In this document: one piece after another, positions 42,944-50,006 of the stretch
How positions within the stretch are numbered: the first letter of the stretch is position 1
Layout: the number at the start of each line of letters is the position of its first letter
From: an uncultured Rhodospirillaceae bacterium
Lineage (GTDB): Bacteria > Pseudomonadota > Alphaproteobacteria > Azospirillales > Azospirillaceae
Assembly (NCBI GenBank): GCA_937927415.1
Contig: CALBDS010000003.1
Span: 381,358-445,357 of the forward strand
Length of the DNA: 64,000 bases
Reading direction: 5' to 3'
Program-made: the position numbers and the translations under genes
Notes under the pieces: generated by a model
What the model was told of the DNA's origin: nothing
The model's database searches: none
Seen by the model: only the letters and a program-made list of their open reading frames with translations

Positions 42944-44308
42944 ATGACCATCGACCAGAGCGAAGGCGACAGCAACACCTCCGCCCGGCGCGCCCGCTGG
43001 GCCGCCGATGCGGTGGGGCCGCGGTCGCGGGATCTGGTGGCGCGGGACGCCGGCGTGTTCCTGCGCCAAACCCTGTCCACCCCCTGCCTGTCGGCAGTGC
43101 GCAAGGCGGAAGGCATCTGGATCGAAGACGCCGACGGGCGCCGGTTCATGGATTTCCACGGCAACAGCGCCCACCACATCGGCTATGCCCACCCGCGGCT
43201 GGTGGCGGCACTGAAGCGGCAGATGGACGATCTCAGCTTTGCCCCCCGCCGCTTCACCTGCGAACCGGCGGTGGAACTGGCCGAACGGCTGGCGGCCAGC
43301 AGCCCCATGGGGCCGGGATCTAAGGTTCTGTTAGCGCCGGGCGGATCGGAAGCCATTGAAATTGCGCTGAAGATCGCCCGCCTCGCCACCGGACGGCACA
43401 AAACCCTGTCGTTCTGGGATGCCTTTCACGGTGCGGGTTTCGGGGCGGCCAGCGTCGGGGGGGAGGCGCTGTTCCGCTCCCACGGGATCGGCCCGCTGCT
43501 GCCGGGGACCGAGCATGTGGCGCCGTTCGCCTGTCTGCGCTGCCCCTACGGCTTTCCCAGCGCCAGCGCGCGGCCCGATCTCGACGCCTGCCGCATGGCG
43601 TGCGCGCGGATGCTGCGCTACGCGCTGGACAAGGAGGGCGACGTGGCGGCGGTGATCGCCGAGCCGGTGCGCGCCGTGCCCTATCTGCCGCCGCCGGGGT
43701 TCTGGGCAGCGGTGCGCGCCGCCTGCGACGCGGCGGGGGCGTTGCTGATCTTCGACGAGATCCCCACCGGGTTGGGCAAGACCGGCACCTTCTTCAGCCA
43801 TGAACCCCATGGCGCCGTGCCCGACATGGTGGTGCTGGGCAAGGCGTTGGGTGGGGCCATGCTGCCGGTCGCCGCGGTGATCGCCCGCGACGGGCTGGAT
43901 GTCGCCGCCGACCGCGCGATCGGCCATTACACCCACGAAAAGAACCCGCTGCTGGCCCGCGCCGCCCTGACCACCCTGTCCATCATCGACGAGGACGGGC
44001 TGACCGGGCGCGCCGCCGACCTGGGCCGCCACGCGCAGACCCGGCTGTGGGATCTCGCCGCCCGTCACCGCTGCATCGCCGAGGTGCGGGGGGCGGGCCT
44101 GCTGCTGGGCATCGAACTGGTGGACACGGACGGCACCCCCGATCCCGACCGCGCCGACGCCGTGCTGTATGCGTGCCTGGAAGCGGGGCTGAGTTTCAAG
44201 GTGACCATGGGCAACGTGCTCACCCTGTCGCCGCCGCTGACCATCGGGCGTGACGATCTGGACCGGGCCATCGGGATCATCGGCGAGGCCTTGGCGCGGA
44301 CGGAGTGA
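42944..44308 (+). CDS. pbfA: Class III aminotransferase-fold enzyme, probable (R)-1-hydroxy-2-aminoethylphosphonate ammonia-lyase
   Basis: 454-residue PLP enzyme. Stretches such as EGDSNTSARRARW, LSTPCLSAVRKAEGIWIEDADG, MDFHGNSAHHIGY, GGEALFRSHGIGPLLPGTEHV and the PLP lysine in VVLGKALGGAMLPVAAV are those I associate with PbfA, which eliminates ammonia from (R)-1-hydroxy-AEP to give phosphonoacetaldehyde. A plain aspartate-aminotransferase-family annotation would miss this. Gene order phnW-phnX-FAD oxidase-pbfA supports the assignment. The IS3 remnant begins 10 bases after the stop. Confidence 0.8.
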   Translation: MTIDQSEGDSNTSARRARWAADAVGPRSRDLVARDAGVFLRQTLSTPCLSAVRKAEGIWIEDADGRRFMDFHGNSAHHIGYAHPRLVAALKRQMDDLSFAPRRFTCEPAVELAERLAASSPMGPGSKVLLAPGGSEAIEIALKIARLATGRHKTLSFWDAFHGAGFGAASVGGEALFRSHGIGPLLPGTEHVAPFACLRCPYGFPSASARPDLDACRMACARMLRYALDKEGDVAAVIAEPVRAVPYLPPPGFWAAVRAACDAAGALLIFDEIPTGLGKTGTFFSHEPHGAVPDMVVLGKALGGAMLPVAAVIARDGLDVAADRAIGHYTHEKNPLLARAALTTLSIIDEDGLTGRAADLGRHAQTRLWDLAARHRCIAEVRGAGLLLGIELVDTDGTPDPDRADAVLYACLEAGLSFKVTMGNVLTLSPPLTIGRDDLDRAIGIIGEALARTE

Positions 44309-44370
44309 TTGGGCTGCTGAACCACGCCGAGTTTGCCGGAGGCTCCATTTCTTAAGAGAATGAGGGCATC

Positions 44371-44496
44371 ATGACGAAACAGGCATCACCGAAATACGCC
44401 CCTGAAGTGCGCGAGCGCGCGGTGCGGATGGTATTCGATCACGAAGGCGAGCATGCCTCGCAGTGGGCGGCGATCAGTTCGATCGCGGCACAGTGA
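44371..44496 (+). pseudogene. IS3-family orfA, N-terminal fragment
   Basis: 41 codons (MTKQASPKYAPEVRERAVRM, then VFDHEGEHASQWAAISSIAA) match the start of IS3-family OrfA, a helix-turn-helix protein. The frame breaks at about 44487 where the DNA jumps to the orfB H-S-D segment, so the rest of orfA and the start of orfB are deleted. Confidence 0.85.
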
Positions 44497-44510
44497 CCAG
44501 GGGCAGCCAA

Positions 44511-44748
44511 GGCGGATTCAAGTGGTCGTCGCAACATCCTCTTCTCGTCCTCCCTTATCGATGGATTGGAGCAGTTCGTCCAGCGCCTCAGCCGGAGTTT
44601 TCCAGCCGAGGGTTTTTGCGGGGTCTTGTGTTCAGGGCGATGGCAACGGCCGCCAGGGTATCGGCGTCATGCACGATGAGGTCGGTTCCTCCGCATCTTC
44701 ATCGCAACCTCCTTCGTCAGGCTGTTGCGACGACCGCTTGAATCCGTC
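44511..44748 (-). mobile_element. 238-bp IS30-family internally deleted (MITE-like) element
   Basis: Inverted ends of 25 bp match at 23 positions (GGCGGATTCAAGTGGTCGTC at 44511; its complement ending at 44748). Both sides carry the triplet CAA (44508-44510 and 44749-44751), a target duplication. Read on the minus strand it keeps a ribosome site AAGGAGG, a start MKMRRNRP and then the transposase C-terminus (LNTRPRKTLGWKTPAEALDE, after one extra A in a run of five), ending VATTT-stop. The middle of the transposase is missing, so it can only move in trans. Confidence 0.85.
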
Positions 44749-45060
44749 CAATACGTTGCCATTCGCTACACCGAGCGTCTCACCGACGCCGGCGTCGAAC
44801 CCTCCGTCGGCAGCGTCGGCGATTCCTATGACAACGCCTTGGCCGAGACCATCAACGGCCTCTACAAGACCAAGGTGATCCGGCGCCGCGGGCCGTGGCG
44901 CACCCCGGAGGCCGTCGAGTTCGCCACCTTGGACTGGGGGGACTGGTTCAATCACCGGCGCTTGCACGAACCCATCGGCAACATTCCTCCCGCCGAGGCC
45001 GAAGCGCGCTATTATGCCCAAACCGAGCACGTCGCCATGGCGGTGTCACTCAACCAAACC
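44749..45060 (+). pseudogene. IS3-family orfB transposase, C-terminal fragment
   Basis: Reads QYVAIRYTERLTDAGVEPSV, GSVGDSYDNALAETINGLYK (DDE-domain segment with the final glutamate region), RRRGPWRTPEAVEFATLDW, NHRRLHEPIGNIPPAEAEAR. The short stretch at 44488-44507 (H-S-D...G) is its continuation on the other side of the nested element, with one extra base. The usual stop is lost and the frame runs on past the IS end. Confidence 0.85.
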
Positions 45061-45103
45061 GGCCTCCGTCAATCCCGGTGCGGTTCAATACATTTTCAGG
45101 CTC

Positions 45104-45946
45104 TCAGCCCACCGGCAGGTCGCGGGCCGGTGGGCCGTCGTAGTCGAACAGCACGTCGGGGGGGATCGGCGACTTGTTGCGGGTGCCGCGCTGCATCTCC
45201 TCCAGCGCGTGCGCCATCAGCCCGACCATCCGGCCGAGGATGAACAGACCGCGCGCATGCGGCGGCGTGAACCCAAGCTCCGCCAGCACCACCGCGGTCG
45301 CCCCGTCGATGTTGAGCGGGATGAGCCGCCCCTTGCGGCGCTTGAGTTCATCCTCGATCGCCTGGGCGATGCGGGCGAAGCGGCCCTCGATGACACCATC
45401 GGCGCGGGCCTCACGCATCAGCTCCATCAACCGCGCGGCGCGCGGGTCAACCGGGTGCAGGTGCTTGCCGTAGCCGGCGACGAACTTCTCGCCAACGGCT
45501 TCACGCCGGTCGAATTCGCCCGCCACCACGCGCTCGACATCGCCGTCGCCGTCGATGCGGGCGGCCAGCTTCAGAAACATCTCCATGCACTGCTGCCCGG
45601 CCCCGCCGTGGTGGTCGCCCAGCAGCGCGATGGAGGCCGACAGCACGCCGTTGATGCCAATGCCGCAGGTGGCGGCCATGTGCGCGGTGGCAGCCGACGG
45701 CGACAGCGGCCCGTGATCGACCGAGGCGACCAGCGCCGCCTCCAGCAGCCGCGCCTGGGCCGGGGTCGGCAGTTCGCCGCGCAGCATCAGCCACGTGGTG
45801 GAGGCGAAGTCCAGCCCACCGATCACCTGCTCGATGGGGTAGCCGCGCAGCCGCACCACGCCCGGCTGAAGCTCGGTGACGCCGCTCTTCCAATGGCGGC
45901 GCAGTGCCGCGGCATCGATCGCACCCTTGTCCGTCGCCCCGCTCAT
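45104..45946 (-). CDS. Citryl-CoA lyase-like enzyme (short citrate-synthase fold)
   Basis: 280-residue protein of the citrate-synthase superfamily, much shorter than citrate synthase (about 430). Recognisable parts: LRGYPIEQVIGGLDFASTTWLMLRGELP, GDHHGGAGQQCMEMF (first catalytic histidine region), GYGKHLHPVDPRAARL (second, altered from GHR to GKH) and NIDGATAVVLAELG (catalytic aspartate). Such short forms are annotated as citryl-CoA lyases, splitting a citryl-CoA-type thioester to acetyl-CoA and an oxoacid. The CoA-transferase encoded upstream would make the thioester. The stop is 17 bases from the IS3 end but the protein looks complete. Confidence 0.82.
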   Translation of the reverse strand: MSGATDKGAIDAAALRRHWKSGVTELQPGVVRLRGYPIEQVIGGLDFASTTWLMLRGELPTPAQARLLEAALVASVDHGPLSPSAATAHMAATCGIGINGVLSASIALLGDHHGGAGQQCMEMFLKLAARIDGDGDVERVVAGEFDRREAVGEKFVAGYGKHLHPVDPRAARLMELMREARADGVIEGRFARIAQAIEDELKRRKGRLIPLNIDGATAVVLAELGFTPPHARGLFILGRMVGLMAHALEEMQRGTRNKSPIPPDVLFDYDGPPARDLPVG

Positions 45947-45947
45947 G

Positions 45948-47153
45948 TCAGATCACTCCCTTGTCCTTGAGGGCGGCCAGATCGCCCTCGCCATAGCCGA
46001 GTTCGCCCAGGATCGCCGCGGTGTCGGCGCCCAGCGTCGGCGGCGGGCCGCTCACGTCCGGGTCGCCGCTGGCCAGCCGGAAGCCGCTGCGCGTGATGCT
46101 GAGGTCGCGCCCCAGCCCGGGCACCGCGCCGGTGGTCTTGACGAAGCCGCGCCCGCGCACCTGTTCGTGTTCGAGGATCTCCGGCACGCCGAGAATCCGG
46201 CCGGCCGGCACATGCGCTTCGTTGAGCAACGCCTCCCACTCGATGGCCGACTTGGCGGCCAGCGCCTTTTCCAGTTCGGCCTTCAACTCGGCGCGATGCT
46301 CCATGCGCGATTCACGATGGGTAAACAGCGGGTTGTCCGCCAGGTCCGGGCGCCCGACGACGGCGCACAGTGCCTTGTACTGGTCGTCCTTGTTGGCCGA
46401 GATGTTGAGCAGGCCGTCGGCGGTGTGGAAAGCACCGGACGGGCTGGCGGTGCTGTTTTCATTGCCGTGCGGCTGCGGTGCCCGCCCGGTCAGCAGATAG
46501 CCGCCGGTCGCCCAGCCCATCGCGTGCAGCGAGGCTTCGAGCAGCGACAGGTCAATGATTTCGCCCTTGCCGGTCTGTTCGCGGCGGTACAGCGCGGCGA
46601 CGACGGCGAATGCCGCGGTAAGGCCGCCCACCGTGTCGCACACCGGGAAGCCGACCCGCAGCGGCGCCGTCTGTGCATCGCCGGTGACGCTCATCATACC
46701 GGTCAGGCCCTGGATGATCTGGTCATAGGCCGGGTTGTCGCGCATCGGCCCGTCCTGCCCGAAGCCGGAGATGGCGCAATAGACCAGCCGCGGGTTGTGG
46801 TGCTCCAGCAGGTGTTCCGGTCCGAGGCCCAGGCGCTTCATCACGCCCGGCCGGAAGTTCTCCAGCAGCACGTCGGAGCGTTCCACCAGCCGGCGGAAGA
46901 TGACACGCCCCTCCTCCGTCTTCAGGTTCAGCGTGATCGACTTCTTGCCGGCGTTCTGGGTCAGGAACCCGGTGCCCATGCCAAGCCGGCTCAACGCCGG
47001 ATCGGTGCCGAACTGGCGGGCGAGATCGCCGGAACCGGGCACCTCCACCTTGATCACCGTGGCGCCGAGCTGGGCCAGTTGGTTGGAACAGAAAGGCCCC
47101 GACAGCACGTTGGTCTGGTCGAGTACCGTCACGCCTTCAAGCAGGTTCGCCAT
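45948..47153 (-). CDS. CaiB/BaiF family (class III) CoA-transferase
   Basis: 401-residue class III CoA-transferase: LLEGVTVLDQTNVLSGPFCSNQLAQLGATVIKVE, then NLKTEEGRVIFRRLVERSDVLLENFRPG (with the catalytic aspartate-region pattern) and DGLLNISANKDDQY. These enzymes move CoA from a donor such as succinyl-CoA to a carboxylic acid. GGAGGAAACAACC precedes ATG 47153; the longer open frame upstream is rejected. The following lyase gene starts after 1 base, so the pair forms an activate-then-cleave module. Substrate unknown. Confidence 0.9.
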   Translation of the reverse strand: MANLLEGVTVLDQTNVLSGPFCSNQLAQLGATVIKVEVPGSGDLARQFGTDPALSRLGMGTGFLTQNAGKKSITLNLKTEEGRVIFRRLVERSDVLLENFRPGVMKRLGLGPEHLLEHHNPRLVYCAISGFGQDGPMRDNPAYDQIIQGLTGMMSVTGDAQTAPLRVGFPVCDTVGGLTAAFAVVAALYRREQTGKGEIIDLSLLEASLHAMGWATGGYLLTGRAPQPHGNENSTASPSGAFHTADGLLNISANKDDQYKALCAVVGRPDLADNPLFTHRESRMEHRAELKAELEKALAAKSAIEWEALLNEAHVPAGRILGVPEILEHEQVRGRGFVKTTGAVPGLGRDLSITRSGFRLASGDPDVSGPPPTLGADTAAILGELGYGEGDLAALKDKGVI

Positions 47154-47260
47154 GGTTGTTTCCTCCGCCGGCCAGGGGCGGGCCGGTTCCCCGGCCGGCC
47201 CCTGGCGGCACACTGCTAAGTAATAGGACTGGGCCAATGAATAATAGGACCGGGATCGTT

Positions 47261-49633
47261 TCAGCGGTGCGGGTCGGCGTGCCGACGCCGGTCGGACGGG
47301 CCTCCGGTGCGGCGCGCCGCCGCGCCGCGTCTGGGCGGACGCACACGGAACAGCAGCGCAAAGACGATGACCACCACACCGATCCAGGCAATGGTGGACG
47401 CATCGCTGCCGACCAGCACCAGCGCCTGACCGACCACGATCGGTCCGGCGACGTGGCCCATGCGCTCCAGGAAGCGGTAGGTGGCGGCAACGCGGGCCGA
47501 GCCGACCTCGCGCGCGATCGCCAGTTCGGCGACGTGGGTGACCACCGGCGCGTTGACGAAGCCGTGCGCCGCGCCGATCACCAGCACCGCGACGATCATC
47601 ATGGCGGTGACCAGGATCTCGTGGTTCGGCTCACCGGCCAGACCCGGCCAGGCGGTGGCACCGATCAGCAGCAGGCCGATGCCGCTGATGAAGCTGCCGA
47701 TGAACAGCACGCGCCGCGTCTCGCCGATGCGGTCGACGATGCGGGACACGATCGGGCTCGTCGTCAGCATGCCGGCGGCGTAGAACATGATGATCTGGCC
47801 GATGTCCTCGGCCGACATCCCCTGCTGGCTCAGCAGCAGGGGCAGCGCGAACAGGATGATGCCGGTCATCACCGCCTTGTTGGGGATACCGACCAGGAAG
47901 GTCGCCCGGATGAAGGCGAGGCTGGTCAGGGCGCGCGTGGTATTGCGCCCGAGTTCGCGCAGCGCATAGGACAGCCCGCCGCCGGCAATGGTGATCGGCC
48001 GCGCCAGCGCCGGCAGCAGCCCCTGGGCGAACGCCAGCAGCATCAGGGCGATGCCGGCCGACAGCAGGAACACGCCCTGCGCGCCCAGGTGCTCCACCAG
48101 CAACGAGCCGAGCGCGATGCCGGCGATCATGCCGGTGTTGAAGCCGTAGACGACGATCGCGGTGCCGCGGGTGCGGTGGCCGACCGCCGCCACTTCCAGA
48201 ATGTAGGACTGCACGCCGATCAGGATCATGCCCTGGCCGATGCCGACCATGAAACGCGCCAGCCCCATCGCCAGTGCGTCCAGAGTGAGCGCCATCAGCC
48301 CCATGCCGGCCGCCACCAGCGCGGCGCCGATGGTGACCAGCGGCTTCGGCCCGTAGCGTCCGGCGATCTGCCCCGACGGCACCAGGATCAGCGCGAAGCC
48401 GAAGAAGTACGTCATGAACAGCGCCGAAGCCACGCCGGGCGGCAGGCCGGAGCCGGCGGCCACGTCCTTCAACAGCGCCGGCAGGAAGGAATAGCCCATG
48501 TTCTCGATCAGCACCGCCAGGAAGAACACCGGCTTGACGCGTTCCAGCGTCGCCTCGCCCAGTTCGCGCGCTCTGGTGCGCAGGCCGAGCAAGCGGCTGC
48601 CGTCGGTGCGCAGCGCGCCGACCATTTGCTGGAAAAGCTGCGCGAGAAAGCCGGCGGCGGCCAGCAGAACGGCGAAATTCTTGACCGTGCGCCGCAGGTC
48701 CGCCCGTTCCAGCAGCACCAGCGGAGAGGTCCGCACCACCACCTCGTCCAGCCCCGACGCCGACGCAGCGACCACGCGGTGATCGTGGGCCAGCGCCGTC
48801 TCCGCCCAAGCTTCGCCGATGCGGTCCGCCTCCGCATGGGCGACGATCCGACCGTCACGCAGCACCGCGGCCTCCACCCCGGCCACCGCCACGCCGTCCA
48901 GCAGGCCCGTCACCGCCACCGGAGACGCCCCGGCAGCACCTTCGGCAAGCTGCTGGCCGATCAGCGCCGACAGGACGCGCGCCTTGGTGTCGAGGCTGTC
49001 GAGATGCAGGCCTGCCAGCGTGCCGCCGACCAGCACCGCCATCGATACGAACAGCAGGCCGCCGGCAGCGAACGGCCCCCGCTCGCCAAACCACCCCCGC
49101 ATCGCGACGGCAAGCCCCGCGGCCACCACGGACAGCACCGCCATCATCACCAACAGCCCTGCGAACGGGCGGTCGAGCGCGCCCTCGGTGTCATCCTCCA
49201 CCGCGACGGCAAGGCGCCGGCCGTCGCTCAGCGCCACGGTCGCCGTTGCCGCCGGAACGTCCGCCGCGGTGCCGAAGCCCGGTCCGGCGGCGGCCAGCGT
49301 GCGGCCGTCGGCGTCGGTGAGCGTGACCGAGCGGACCGACGGATCGGCGTGCGCGACAATCGCCGCGCGCCGCACCACCGTGGTGGCGTCGTCCGTCCTG
49401 ACCCCGGCGGCATCGCGGTCGGCAGCAAGGCCGACTCCCAGAATCGTCGCCAGCGCCGCGGCGCGCTCGTCACGCACGCCCGGCCAAGCGCGTTCCGCCT
49501 CAGCATAGCCCACGTAGACGAGCAGTATTGCCGACAATAGGGAGACCGCCAACGCCGACAGGAAGTCAACGACCCCCCGCCGCATCCCCAGCGGAGCCCG
49601 ATCAGTGATCGCGGTGGTGCCGGACACAGACAT
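47261..49633 (-). CDS. MFS transporter with an N-terminal extracytoplasmic sensor-like region
   Basis: 790 residues, nearly twice a normal MFS protein. Residues 1-340 have four membrane segments (about 21-44, 155-179, 187-211, 320-340) enclosing two extracytoplasmic stretches of about 100 residues each (the first with SVRSVTLTDADGRTLA, Cache/PAS-like). Residues about 375-770 are a 12-segment MFS (ENMGYSFLPALLKDVA, PSGQIAGRYGPKPLVTIGAAL, VVYGFNTGMIAGIALG). ATG 49633 follows GGAGGCAAAGGACATC. It heads the leftward operon with the CoA-transferase and lyase, so it may import their substrate or signal its presence. Confidence 0.85.
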   Translation of the reverse strand: MSVSGTTAITDRAPLGMRRGVVDFLSALAVSLLSAILLVYVGYAEAERAWPGVRDERAAALATILGVGLAADRDAAGVRTDDATTVVRRAAIVAHADPSVRSVTLTDADGRTLAAAGPGFGTAADVPAATATVALSDGRRLAVAVEDDTEGALDRPFAGLLVMMAVLSVVAAGLAVAMRGWFGERGPFAAGGLLFVSMAVLVGGTLAGLHLDSLDTKARVLSALIGQQLAEGAAGASPVAVTGLLDGVAVAGVEAAVLRDGRIVAHAEADRIGEAWAETALAHDHRVVAASASGLDEVVVRTSPLVLLERADLRRTVKNFAVLLAAAGFLAQLFQQMVGALRTDGSRLLGLRTRARELGEATLERVKPVFFLAVLIENMGYSFLPALLKDVAAGSGLPPGVASALFMTYFFGFALILVPSGQIAGRYGPKPLVTIGAALVAAGMGLMALTLDALAMGLARFMVGIGQGMILIGVQSYILEVAAVGHRTRGTAIVVYGFNTGMIAGIALGSLLVEHLGAQGVFLLSAGIALMLLAFAQGLLPALARPITIAGGGLSYALRELGRNTTRALTSLAFIRATFLVGIPNKAVMTGIILFALPLLLSQQGMSAEDIGQIIMFYAAGMLTTSPIVSRIVDRIGETRRVLFIGSFISGIGLLLIGATAWPGLAGEPNHEILVTAMMIVAVLVIGAAHGFVNAPVVTHVAELAIAREVGSARVAATYRFLERMGHVAGPIVVGQALVLVGSDASTIAWIGVVVIVFALLFRVRPPRRGAAARRTGGPSDRRRHADPHR

Positions 49634-50006
49634 GATGTCCTTTGCCTCCATCGGCCGGGAGCAGCCGACCCTGCCGTCGATGGCCTGCACCGACACGTTC
49701 CGTTCCCTTCGCGCGTTGCGAACAGGCCCGCTGCGATTCCACCACCGGGATTCAGCGTGATCCCCTCGATTGCCACCACGGGACGACAATATTACGCGAC
49801 GGTCACGCGACGGTTATGGCGCGTCGAATGACTGTAATCAAGATAATTTACCTGAAATTAGGTATGCCGCCTATGGATGATCTGAAATCGTCTTCAATCC
49901 GAAGGAATGCTGCATACCAATGTATTTATCTGCGTATTTATTTGCTCGGTGGTCCATGCGGAAAGCGGGTGGCAACGTGTTTGCCACGCCGGCGTCGGCA
50001 GAGGGG
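49634..50006. other. 373-base intergenic region upstream of the MFS operon
   Basis: Contains no supportable gene. It is AT-richer than its surroundings between about 49790 and 49960. It holds a 9-base direct repeat ACGCGACGG (49793-49801 and 49805-49813) and the AT-rich palindrome described separately, and presumably the MFS promoter. Confidence 0.6.
49844..49864. promoter_or_regulatory. AT-rich overlapping palindromes, candidate operator A
   Basis: TAATTT-ACCTG-AAATTA (49844-49860) overlaps TACCT-gaaatt-AGGTA (49849-49864). The 15 bases AATTTACCTGAAATT agree at 13 positions with a palindrome in front of the aconitase gene at 56474, suggesting a shared regulator. Confidence 0.55.

Larger units (their letters stand above)
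44318..45087 (+). mobile_element. Decayed IS3-family element with both ends and a nested insertion
   Basis: Ends are recognisable imperfect inverted repeats beginning TGAACC (44318 onward, TGAACCACGCCGAGTTTGCC) and, reversed, at 45062-45087 (ending GGTGCGGTTCA). Inside are a truncated orfA, a large deletion, a 238-bp IS30-type element and the C-terminal third of orfB. Flanking triplets differ (TGC left, ATA right), so no target duplication remains, suggesting rearrangement at this site. Confidence 0.85.

Noticed and set aside
44632..45030. A 132-residue minus-strand gene in the IS region
   Set aside because: It is antisense to the IS3 orfB fragment and crosses the end of the nested element.
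47156..49540. 794-residue open frame on the plus strand opposite the MFS gene
   Set aside because: It is a shadow of the MFS gene: rich in Arg, Gln, Asp and His with no fold, typical of antisense frames in GC-rich DNA.
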